The notes beneath the pieces were generated by a model, which saw only the letters and a program-made list of their open reading frames with translations, was not told where the DNA came from and did no database searches. Shown here piece after piece: positions 1-5,864 of a DNA stretch of 12,509 nucleotides. This DNA is from Alphaproteobacteria bacterium (GTDB lineage: Bacteria > Pseudomonadota > Alphaproteobacteria > RF32 > CAG-239): positions 1 through 12,509 of the forward strand of contig JAGDBT010000108.1 in NCBI GenBank assembly GCA_017958895.1. Reading direction: 5' to 3'. How positions within the stretch are numbered: position 1 is the first letter of the stretch; each line of letters opens with the position of its first letter. The position numbers were made by a program, and so were the translations under genes.

Positions 1-72
1 AAGACCGATCCCGTCTCTGGCCACCATTAAACTCAAAAAACACTCCTCTGCGAGTGTTTTTTTGGTTTTAAA
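1..72 (+). repeat. 72-bp direct repeat, copy 1: tRNA-3'-like tail plus terminator
   Basis: This copy matches 233-304 at 70 of 72 positions; the differences are at 32 (C/A) and 48 (C/T). Its first 26 bases end like a tRNA: CGATCCC resembles the second half of a T loop and stem, then seven bases that could be an acceptor strand, then ACCA. The upstream half of a T arm is not recognisable (AAGAC where GGTTC is expected), so this is not an intact tRNA end. The same bases can be read as the end of a reading frame, KTDPVSGHH-stop. A terminator hairpin follows. The copy starts exactly at the window edge and may extend further left. Confidence 0.85.
35..63 (+). terminator. Rho-independent terminator in repeat copy 1
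   Basis: An 11-bp perfect stem (35-45 with 52-62: A-tract plus CACTC against GAGTG plus T-tract) has a 6-base loop, and the T run extends to 63. Its A/T flanks would let it work in either direction. It would end whatever transcript comes from left of the window. Confidence 0.75.
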
Positions 73-119
73 CATGCCGGGATTGAAGCGCCGACACATC
101 GTGGAGGCGGCCGGAGGAT

Positions 120-147
120 AAAAAACAACCTCAAAATGTTGTTTTTT
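120..147. terminator. AT-rich hairpin with A and T tracts, likely bidirectional terminator
   Basis: AAAAAACAAC (120-129) pairs perfectly with GTTGTTTTTT (138-147) over 10 bp with an 8-base loop. It lies in the DNA between the two repeat copies, just after a GC-rich patch (74-118). No gene that it would terminate is visible on either strand. Confidence 0.55.
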
Positions 148-160
148 GACGACGGGCGAA

Positions 161-232
161 GTCCACTTAATGAGCTGAAACGGTAGTTGAAGCGAATTTA
201 GTGGACAAGTGACCGAAGCAAGCTTTGCTTGC
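161..232. other. Structured DNA: inverted repeat and hairpin before repeat copy 2
   Basis: GTCCACT (161-167) pairs with AGTGGAC (200-206); the pairing continues to 9 of 10. GCAAGC (218-223) pairs perfectly with GCTTGC (227-232) around a TTT loop. Immediately afterwards comes the tRNA-like end of repeat copy 2. The stretch could be part of a small structured RNA ending at about 260, or degenerate tRNA-derived DNA. No known RNA family was recognised. Confidence 0.4.
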
Positions 233-304
233 AAGACCGATCCCGTCTCTGGCCACCATTAAAATCAAAAAACACTCCTTTGCGAGTGTTTTTTTGGTTT
301 TAAA
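233..304 (+). repeat. 72-bp direct repeat, copy 2: tRNA-3'-like tail plus terminator
   Basis: This is the second copy of 1-72, with two mismatches. It again has the CGATCCC...ACCA tail (to about 258) followed by a hairpin terminator and a GGTTTTAAA end. After it the two contexts diverge completely: a GC-rich patch after copy 1, AT-rich DNA after copy 2. A duplicated tRNA 3' end is what site-specific integration into a tRNA gene leaves (attL/attR). A dispersed repeat with a terminator is the alternative. Confidence 0.85.
267..295 (+). terminator. Rho-independent terminator in repeat copy 2
   Basis: The stem 267-277 with 284-294 (A-tract plus CACTC against GAGTG plus T-tract) is the same hairpin as in copy 1 with one loop base changed. 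Stem conservation with change only in the loop and spacer suggests the hairpin is the maintained part. Confidence 0.75.
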
Positions 305-621
305 TATTGATGGAAGCGAAGCATCAGGTGGCAAAACATAGACAAATGAGTAATTAAAACATTGCCCTCCCTATTCCCCTTAACTCCTACAATAAAAGAG
401 AAAAACGACCTTTATCTCCATTTTTTGCTTTATTTTAATAATAAATTTATTAAAATAATATATGTTATTTATTATTTTATATTGTATTGATTTTATGTTA
501 CATTTTTATTTTTATAATAATTTTATTATTTATATATTGACTTTAAATAATTTTTATCATATTTATAATACTCTATGATTAACTTGATTTTTTATTGAAA
601 TAAAACAAATAGGAGAATAAA
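305..621. other. AT-rich gap before the phage-like gene
   Basis: No gene was found here. Bases 420-600 are almost entirely A and T, far more so than the rest of the window. A TATAAT lies at 564-569, but the nearest TTGACT (537-542) is 21 bp away, too far for a convincing promoter. AGGAG at 611-615 is the ribosome binding site of the gene starting at 622. Such AT-rich DNA is typical of horizontally acquired regions. Confidence 0.5.
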
Positions 622-1503
622 ATGGTAAACGAATTAAGAAAAACATTGGGACGAAACATGCATTTTGCACAAATGAATAACGATATTGACAATCAAATAA
701 AAGATTTGCAAGCAAGAACTGCTTATGATGCTAATGCACAAATGCAAATTAACGCACTCAATCAACAAAGGGACTTAAACGAACAGCAAATGCAACAGCC
801 CATGACTGAGCAAGAGTACGCTCAATACGATGACAATGGTCATTATATCGGCAATAGCGCTCGACAAACTACACCACAAAATATCAACGGAATCGGGCAA
901 GCACTCACCGATGGCATCAACCATGCGGCACAGGGAATTAGCTTAGGTTGGAGTGATGAAGCATTCGGTGCTGTCGGCGGCGTCGGAAGAGTAATGGCCA
1001 ATGGTGTCAGACGTACTTTAGGTCATGATGTAAACGGCGAAAGTTTTGGTGATGCATGGAACAAAGGCTATCAGGAGTATAGGGATTTTGCGCGACAAGA
1101 ATTACAAGATGGTTACGAACGTAATCCCACGATATCCTCCGGTGCGGAAGTTGTCGGAGCCGCAATGTCACCTATTACACCATTTAAGGCTAAAGGTTAT
1201 ACCAGTGCAACACTCGGCAAATTTATTTCACATCCGGAAGATATTGCCCGCGCACGTTGGCTGAACTCCTTGGCCACAGGAGCGATTAACGGTGCCGGAT
1301 ATACTAACCGAAACTCGTTGAGTGAATATGGCATGAATATTGCAACGGGTATCGGAACTAATTATCTAGGTACTAGTTTAGGAAATGGACTGTTCGGCAG
1401 CGGTAATAATATGTATAGATTTGGACGCGGAACAATGAATGCTTTTGCCGATTCCGTACCATATACCTACGATTTGCATCAAAGGATGAAAAATGAAAGG
1501 TAA
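622..1503 (+). CDS. Phage virion-like protein, probable prophage remnant
   Basis: The product has 293 aa. The start is supported by AGGAG 6 bases upstream of ATG. Residues 1-60 are Q/N-rich and probably helical or coiled. Residues 102-118 (AAQGISLGWSDEAFGAV) followed by YQEYRDFARQELQDGYERNP (150-169) and GAEVVGAA (174-181) resemble a motif I know from structural or injection-type proteins of tailed phages of alphaproteobacteria (pattern: AAQG..lGf.DE, then Y...R....R....NP....GAE..G). Recognition is from memory, not a search. The C-terminal half is glycine-rich with no identified domain. Related phage proteins, as I recall them, are usually longer, so this may be shortened. No other phage genes (capsid, terminase, integrase) are nearby. 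Residues 238-274 and 146-153 recur in a scrambled copy at 1765-1906. The next gene overlaps its end by 11 bp. Confidence 0.65.
   Translation: MVNELRKTLGRNMHFAQMNNDIDNQIKDLQARTAYDANAQMQINALNQQRDLNEQQMQQPMTEQEYAQYDDNGHYIGNSARQTTPQNINGIGQALTDGINHAAQGISLGWSDEAFGAVGGVGRVMANGVRRTLGHDVNGESFGDAWNKGYQEYRDFARQELQDGYERNPTISSGAEVVGAAMSPITPFKAKGYTSATLGKFISHPEDIARARWLNSLATGAINGAGYTNRNSLSEYGMNIATGIGTNYLGTSLGNGLFGSGNNMYRFGRGTMNAFADSVPYTYDLHQRMKNER
1333..1442 (+). repeat. Source segment of 110-bp duplication (copy A)
   Basis: This part of the phage-like gene (codons 238-274) aligns without gaps to 1765-1874, with 99 of 110 bases identical. The duplicated peptide is the glycine/asparagine-rich stretch around GTNYLGTSLGNG. 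Confidence 0.9.
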
Positions 1504-1768
1504 AAGTAACTATTTTGATATAATTTTAGATATTGTCGCTTTAGTTATGATATTCCACTTCCGTACCGCGGCGAAAGATTGGCTTGCAATACTATGTCTG
1601 TGGATATTCATATTATACCTTATGTGGTATGATATATATGCTAAAAATAAAAAACTTGCTGTAGTTCCATTGTGGCTTTATCTCATTGGGTACTATGCCG
1701 TATATTGGAACGAAATGCGAAATATCTTCAGTTTCTTAAAAAATCTCTTATTCGGATGGATAATATGA
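1493..1768 (+). CDS. Small three-helix membrane protein, unknown function
   Basis: The product has 91 aa. About three hydrophobic helices are visible: residues 7-25, 29-48 and 55-72, with lysine-containing loops between. It overlaps the phage-like gene by 11 bp, and its AAAGG ribosome binding site lies inside that gene, so the two are probably translationally coupled. No family was recognised. Given the phage-like neighbour, a holin is possible. Given the repeated segment that follows, an immunity-type membrane protein is also possible. Neither is supported by a motif. Its end overlaps the beginning of the mosaic copy (from 1765). Confidence 0.55.
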   Translation: MKGKSNYFDIILDIVALVMIFHFRTAAKDWLAILCLWIFILYLMWYDIYAKNKKLAVVPLWLYLIGYYAVYWNEMRNIFSFLKNLLFGWII

Positions 1769-1906
1769 ATACTGCGATGAGTATCGGAACTAATTATTTA
1801 CGTACTAGTTTAGGAAATGGACAGTTCGGCAGCGGTAATGATATGTATAAAATCGGACGCGGAACAATGAATGCCGGAATCGTGGAACAAAGGCTATCAG
1901 GTGTAT
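1765..1906 (+). pseudogene. Scrambled partial copy of the phage-like gene
   Basis: Bases 1765-1874 are 90% identical to 1333-1442 of the phage-like gene. They are followed 8 bases later by 1883-1906, which matches 1057-1080 at 23 of 24 positions. The two pieces are in reversed order relative to the parent, and the second is out of its parental reading frame, so the copy cannot encode the parent's product. Of 11 substitutions in the first piece, only two codon changes are silent and eight change the amino acid, which argues for decay rather than selection. An open frame runs through it (1672-2022) but continues into the antisense of bcp and is not believed. The copied DNA stops a few bases before the bcp stop codon at 1915. 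Confidence 0.75.
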
Positions 1907-1914
1907 CGGAATTT

Positions 1915-2358
1915 TCAGGCCATATTTTTGATAAAAGCCAAAACTTCATCAACATGACCGGCGACTTTTACCTTTCGCCACTCTTTTATAATTTCGCCCT
2001 TTTCGTTCAAAACAAATGTTGAACGTTCTATTCCCATATATTTGCGTCCGTACAGCGACTTTTCTTTCCAAACGCCGTATCTTTCCGCCAACGAATGATC
2101 CGCATCAGACACCAACATAAAATTAAGATTTTGCTTTTCTCGGAATTTTTGATGACTTTGCGGACTGTCGGGACTAACTCCTACCACCTCGACAACCGCA
2201 GTCAACCGGCTCATATTATCGCGAAAATCGCAAGCTTCTTTTGTGCAACCCGAAGTGTTATCTTTCGGATAAAAATACAGCACGGTTGTTTTTCCGCTCA
2301 AATCCTTCTCGGAAAAATCAACAATATTTCCTTTAGCGTCTGTTGCCTTAAAATTCAT
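1915..2358 (-). CDS. bcp: Thioredoxin-dependent thiol peroxidase (Bcp/PrxQ)
   Basis: This peroxiredoxin (147 aa) reduces hydrogen peroxide and organic hydroperoxides using thioredoxin, in the cytoplasm. The peroxidatic cysteine is C38 in SGCTKEACDFRD and the resolving cysteine is C43, the five-residue spacing of the Bcp/PrxQ class. VLYFYPKDNTSGCT, LVSDADHSLAERYGVW and the terminal helix fit the family. The N-terminus is about 10 residues shorter than E. coli Bcp, lacking the usual GD.AP.F strand. An in-frame stop lies directly before the ATG, so no longer start exists. An AAAGGG ribosome binding site is present. It lies 25 bp downstream of the kinase-like gene and is probably co-transcribed with it. 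Its 3' end abuts the mobile-looking island. Confidence 0.93.
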   Translation of the reverse strand: MNFKATDAKGNIVDFSEKDLSGKTTVLYFYPKDNTSGCTKEACDFRDNMSRLTAVVEVVGVSPDSPQSHQKFREKQNLNFMLVSDADHSLAERYGVWKEKSLYGRKYMGIERSTFVLNEKGEIIKEWRKVKVAGHVDEVLAFIKNMA

Positions 2359-2383
2359 TTATTTGCCCTTTCAGAAATCAATA

Positions 2384-3325
2384 TCAGGAATAACCGTTGC
2401 GGTTGCTGGCTCTTATTAAAGATTTGCTTTTATATAAATCATAGCGCGGTTTATCTTTAACCGAGCAAATATTCTGAATAAAATTATCCCTGTATTTTTC
2501 CGGTATATTCAACAAACGCAGCATAACTTCCCACGACTTAGCCACCGAATCCATATTATCATGCGAATATCCGCCCAAATCGCTCAAACCGTTACGTTTT
2601 GCCCCGTTAATAACTTTGTTTACAATCTCCGTGCGATATTCTATCAAATGCGGATATTTGGAATGTTCCTCGGCATAACAGCGCACTCCCGGCAACAATC
2701 CTCTGCACAAATTAAGCGGCACATTCAAACCTTTGGTATGATTTCTTTTTATACCCGGATGCTCACGAATAAACGGTTGAATATCAATTATTCTGAATTC
2801 CTGCTCCTTGCCGGCATATAAAATATTTCCCGTATTGGTAAATAATCCCCCGTTGCAAACATCTATTGAATATTCTCTTGAAGAAAGAAAATGCAAGTCA
2901 TCATAAAGCCTGTCTATTGCCGCATTCGGCATATCGGCGATTGCTCTTGACCAGTTCATAGTTTTCAATAGAGCTATTTCACTTGTGGGTTTACCGACTG
3001 AACTTTTATCTATTTCCATTGAAATTCCCGGACAATAAAGATTTATCGTAACCAAAGAGGTCATTTTATCGTCATTTAATCCCCAATAAGCCACCGGTTG
3101 TGCGTAATTTCTGCCCTCAAATATATCTTCTTGCGGAATAAATTTATCCGTAAAAATCTTCTTGGCCAATTCTTCAAAAGCCGGCGCATCTTTACTGACC
3201 CTTACCGTATAATCGGGGTTGGTCGGTATTTTATAAACGGTAGCTTCTTCCCCTTCGCCCAGAATCTGCTCGCCGCTCATGGCAAAAACAACCTCATCTA
3301 TTGTCGGTAATTTTCTTGATTTCAT
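2384..3325 (-). CDS. Putative protein-kinase-like fold protein, unknown substrate
   Basis: The product has 313 aa, with no family I can name. Kinase-like signs: a glycine-loop-like LGEGEEATVYKI (22-33); a following strand VRVSK (41-45) that could hold the ATP-binding lysine; a loop YSIDVCNGGLFTNTGNIL (152-169) resembling a catalytic D....N loop; and RIIDIQPF (178-185), where D181 could stand for the Asp of DFG. The order and spacing fit a compact, divergent kinase fold such as is seen in bacterial effectors and stress kinases. A canonical HRD motif is absent, so it may be inactive or a different enzyme. The C-terminal 120 residues are charged and unassigned. There is no signal peptide or membrane segment. 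GGAGAG precedes ATG, and a strong promoter lies just upstream. bcp follows by 25 bp, hinting at an oxidative-stress link. Confidence 0.6.
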   Translation of the reverse strand: MKSRKLPTIDEVVFAMSGEQILGEGEEATVYKIPTNPDYTVRVSKDAPAFEELAKKIFTDKFIPQEDIFEGRNYAQPVAYWGLNDDKMTSLVTINLYCPGISMEIDKSSVGKPTSEIALLKTMNWSRAIADMPNAAIDRLYDDLHFLSSREYSIDVCNGGLFTNTGNILYAGKEQEFRIIDIQPFIREHPGIKRNHTKGLNVPLNLCRGLLPGVRCYAEEHSKYPHLIEYRTEIVNKVINGAKRNGLSDLGGYSHDNMDSVAKSWEVMLRLLNIPEKYRDNFIQNICSVKDKPRYDLYKSKSLIRASNRNGYS

Positions 3326-3350
3326 TTAAATCTCTCCACACACGCCGACT

Positions 3351-3379
3351 ATTATAGCAAAAAAATTAACCACCGTCAA
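3351..3379 (-). promoter_or_regulatory. Sigma-70 promoter for the kinase-like gene and bcp
   Basis: On the minus strand, TTGACG (3374-3379), a 17-bp spacer and TATAAT (3351-3356) form a near-consensus promoter. Transcription would start near 3344, about 20 bases before the ATG at 3325. It sits directly after the terminator of the preceding gene. Confidence 0.85.
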
Positions 3380-3400
3380 GTTTTGTCTATACTTTTTTAT

Positions 3401-3431
3401 AAAAAAAACGGCGAGGGTTTCCCTCACCGTT
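3401..3431 (-). terminator. Rho-independent terminator of the 101-aa membrane protein gene
   Basis: On the minus strand an 11-bp stem (3421-3431 with 3407-3417, one G-U pair) has a 3-base loop and is followed by a run of eight Ts. It lies 20 bases after the stop of the gene at 3452-3757. Confidence 0.9.
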
Positions 3432-3451
3432 AAAAATCTGCAATATGATTT

Positions 3452-3757
3452 TTATTCTTCACTCGGCAATTCTTCTCTTTGAACTGCATCATTAGGACTT
3501 TCTTCTCTATCAGAAACAATTTCCTCTGCCGTAGCCAAAATAGCACTAAGTTGGCAGAAAGTCCCAACAAAAGCGATAAAAGCTCCTATTTGCCACATTT
3601 TGAAACCGGTTATACCGACAACAGCCAGCAATCCCAGAACAGTTTTTCCGATAAGCAGTCCCACGAACCAACCGGCAAAAGCGCCAAACAGAATAATCGT
3701 TAAAATCGTCATAAGGCTTATAAACATCGCCTCAACTAATTTTCTAATACTATCCAT
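3452..3757 (-). CDS. Small inner-membrane protein, unknown function
   Basis: The product has 101 aa. There is a short amphipathic start, then a long hydrophobic stretch (about 12-50) with glycine spacing (GAFAGWFVGLLIGKTVLGLL) that can pack helices closely or form a hairpin. A second helix (about 56-78) and an acidic cytoplasm-like tail rich in E, D and S (79-101) follow. No family was recognised. It is a single-gene transcription unit: a strong promoter (3788-3815) and a strong terminator (3401-3431) bracket it. That supports a real expressed gene despite its small size. Confidence 0.7.
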   Translation of the reverse strand: MDSIRKLVEAMFISLMTILTIILFGAFAGWFVGLLIGKTVLGLLAVVGITGFKMWQIGAFIAFVGTFCQLSAILATAEEIVSDREESPNDAVQREELPSEE

Positions 3758-3787
3758 ATATATTTAAATTATAAGTTAATTGCTCAA

Positions 3788-3815
3788 AGTATATCCTTTT
3801 TCTGAAATTTGTCAA
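3788..3815 (-). promoter_or_regulatory. Sigma-70 promoter of the 101-aa membrane protein gene
   Basis: On the minus strand, TTGACA (3810-3815), a 16-bp spacer and TATACT (3788-3793) form a strong promoter, about 30 bases upstream of the ATG at 3757. The spacer and the upstream flank are the two arms of a perfect inverted repeat, so regulation is likely. Confidence 0.8.
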
Positions 3816-3835
3816 TATTTTAAATTTCAGAAAAA
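3797..3835. promoter_or_regulatory. 14-bp perfect inverted repeat over the promoter: possible operator
   Basis: TTTTTCTGAAATTT (3797-3810) is exactly repeated in inverse at 3822-3835, with 11 bases between. One arm fills the promoter spacer and the -35 box lies in the centre. This is where a dimeric repressor would block RNA polymerase. It could equally be a remnant bidirectional terminator between the divergent genes, but it does not lie at the end of any gene. Confidence 0.6.
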
Positions 3836-3889
3836 ATTAACATCTTCTCTTTAAACTTATGGCATTAACATTTTACAAGGAGATAAATC

Positions 3890-4432
3890 ATGAAAAAAAC
3901 AATTTTGGCCTTTTTAGCTTCCTTATTATTATCTTTAGGTGCTCATGCCGCAGATGTGCAAAACCCGGATGATACTTTAGTACTTAAATTAAAAGACGGC
4001 GACGTTATTATTCAGATGTATCCGGATGTGGCTCCAAATCACGTGGCTCGCATCAAAGAGCTGGTTCGTCACGGTTTTTATGACGGCTTAAAATTCCATC
4101 GTGTTATTGAAGGTTTTATGGCCCAAACCGGCGATCCCAGAGGTGACGGCACCGGCGGCAGCGGCAAAAGTCTTAAGGCCGAGTTTAATAACAAACATCA
4201 CGGCCGCGGCGCAGTTTCCATGGCCAGAGCCGCCAGCCCAGACTCTGCCGACAGTCAATTTTTTATTTGCTTTGAAGATGCCGGTTTCTTAGACGGTCAA
4301 TACACGGTTTGGGGACAAGTTATTTCCGGTATGGAGTATGTGGATAACATTAAACGCGGTACCGGCAGAAACGGTATGGTAACCGATCCGGATATAATAA
4401 TATCCATGAAAGTTTTATCGGATATTCAATAA
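3890..4432 (+). CDS. Periplasmic cyclophilin-type peptidyl-prolyl isomerase
   Basis: The product has 180 aa and catalyses cis-trans isomerisation of X-Pro bonds during folding of exported proteins. Residues 1-20 are a signal peptide (KK, hydrophobic core, AHA cleavage site), placing it in the periplasm. The cyclophilin core is clear: FHRVIEGFMAQTGDP (69-83) with catalytic R71 and F76/M77/Q79, then RGDGTGGSG, SMARAASPDSADSQFFICF and FLDGQYTVWGQVISGM. The cyclosporin-binding Trp of human CypA is Phe here, as in many bacterial enzymes. AAGGAG (3877-3882) lies 7 bases before ATG. The stop overlaps the end of the convergent spermidine-synthase-like gene by 7 bp, with no room for a terminator. It is closer to the PpiA/PpiB group than to parvulins. 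Confidence 0.95.
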   Translation: MKKTILAFLASLLLSLGAHAADVQNPDDTLVLKLKDGDVIIQMYPDVAPNHVARIKELVRHGFYDGLKFHRVIEGFMAQTGDPRGDGTGGSGKSLKAEFNNKHHGRGAVSMARAASPDSADSQFFICFEDAGFLDGQYTVWGQVISGMEYVDNIKRGTGRNGMVTDPDIIISMKVLSDIQ

Positions 4433-5829
4433 TCCTGTCCGTAAGCCGAAGAATTTTTATCTAAGGTATAGACAGTTTTATCAAGCGGCTTATCCGCATA
4501 AAAATAAATAACATTTACAAGACTTCTTTCATAAGGATTGAAGTCTTGTATTATTTGTCGGGATAGTCCTTGAGTAAATACCTCGCGCAAAGTATTGTCG
4601 ATTCGCAAAGAAAATTTATCCGTAAAGCTCGGAGAAGTGATAATATTGGCAATCATTATTCCTCCCGGCTTCAAATGCTTTTTAACCATCTCAAAAAAGT
4701 CTTTGGTTACAAAGTTTTCCGGTATGCTGCGCACTGCGGAATACAAATCCACCACAATTATGTCATACTGCTTTTGATTTTTGAGCATATACAAATACGC
4801 TTCGGCAAATACAAATTCTTTGTTTTCCGGCAGCGCTTCACCGAAAAAATATTTCTCGGCAACTTCCGGTAAGTTTTTTTCTATATCCACATAGGTATAA
4901 TTATTGCGTTTGTCATTTACTCCGACCGTAAAAATACCGGCTCCCAAAACCAAAATATCATGTTTTTTATTCTGCGGTAAGGTGTTGATAAAATTTTTGT
5001 TTATGAATTTGATGTATCCGAACATCTTGTTTTCATCTTCGGAATATGCCGAAGCGTTTTGCCCGTTTATGAACAATCTTACATATTTTACATCATCTTC
5101 GGTCTGCTCAAGCACTTCCATACGCGAAATTGCATCATCTTTAATCAACTGCCTTCTGACCGGCATAATTTTATAATTCAAAATAAAAAATGCCAAACCG
5201 ATGAAAAACAACAATTTTATACCATAAGTAACAGGTTGTCTTTTCGCGGCCAAGGCAAAAGAAGCTCCTGCCGTTAAACAACACAAAAATAAAATAGTGT
5301 TGTTCATTCCCCAAAACGGCATAAGAACTAAAGTGGTTAACAACGAACCGGTTACACTGCCTATGGTATCAACTGCCATAAAGCGACCGGTATAATTGAC
5401 ATTAAAGTGATGAACAAATCTGCCGATAACGGATGTTATATATCCCAACACCACAGAAGGAAAAGATAAAAACAATAAGGAATATATAAATACATTCCAA
5501 CGCGCCGCCATCATATTATTAAAAAACAAAAAACGAAAAACGCTCTCCATAAAGCCGTATGAGCAAACCAGCGCATACCATATACATAAACAATCCAATA
5601 AACGAATCATGTTATTTCTTTGGTGATGCAGGCGAAAGTTTATTACCGAACCGATATAATAACCAAGCGATAAAAACAGCAAAATAACCGCCATAACAAT
5701 AGAAGTTATAATAGCATTAGAACCGACAAAATTTACCATTTGTCGCAAAATTATGAGTTCAAAAGATAAGCTGGTAAAACCGACAACACAAACCACGGAC
5801 AACAATAAAAATTTTAACTTTGCACTCAT
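4426..5829 (-). CDS. Membrane-anchored spermidine-synthase-like methyltransferase-fold protein
   Basis: The product has 467 aa. The N-terminal half (1-220) has about seven transmembrane helices. The C-terminal half is a Rossmann domain of the spermidine synthase type: DILVLGAG (291-298) for the nucleoside cofactor, D315 in YTYVDIEKNL, then YDIIVVDLYSAVRSIPENFVTKDFF (355-379 region) with D361 at the catalytic Asp position, and LKPGGIMIANI. This is the architecture of fused MFS/SpeE-like proteins common in bacteria. Polyamine synthesis by them is mostly unproven. GAGIF replaces the GGGDG of true spermidine synthases, so aminopropyl transfer is uncertain. It begins 35 bp after fabH ends and is probably transcribed from the same operon. 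The soluble domain should face the cytoplasm or the periplasm depending on helix number. Confidence 0.8.
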   Translation of the reverse strand: MSAKLKFLLLSVVCVVGFTSLSFELIILRQMVNFVGSNAIITSIVMAVILLFLSLGYYIGSVINFRLHHQRNNMIRLLDCLCIWYALVCSYGFMESVFRFLFFNNMMAARWNVFIYSLLFLSFPSVVLGYITSVIGRFVHHFNVNYTGRFMAVDTIGSVTGSLLTTLVLMPFWGMNNTILFLCCLTAGASFALAAKRQPVTYGIKLLFFIGLAFFILNYKIMPVRRQLIKDDAISRMEVLEQTEDDVKYVRLFINGQNASAYSEDENKMFGYIKFINKNFINTLPQNKKHDILVLGAGIFTVGVNDKRNNYTYVDIEKNLPEVAEKYFFGEALPENKEFVFAEAYLYMLKNQKQYDIIVVDLYSAVRSIPENFVTKDFFEMVKKHLKPGGIMIANIITSPSFTDKFSLRIDNTLREVFTQGLSRQIIQDFNPYERSLVNVIYFYADKPLDKTVYTLDKNSSAYGQDY

Positions 5830-5864
5830 ATTAATGTCTCCGTGATAATTTTTCGGTCTTTATA

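Noticed and set aside
233..258. Intact tRNA gene ending at the CCA
   Set aside because: No D arm, anticodon arm or 5' T-arm strand could be placed. Only the 3' tail looks like a tRNA.
1..304. CRISPR array from the two repeats
   Set aside because: There are only two copies, 72 bp long with terminators inside and a 160-bp spacer, and no cas genes. This does not fit a CRISPR.
301..330. Small hairpin TGATG...CATCA after repeat copy 2
   Set aside because: Only 5 bp of stem with a 9-base loop; expected by chance.
1672..2022. Open frame of 116 codons after the small membrane protein
   Set aside because: Its middle is the displaced copy of the phage-like gene and its end is antisense to bcp; it has no ribosome binding site. 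It was treated as a pseudogene fragment.
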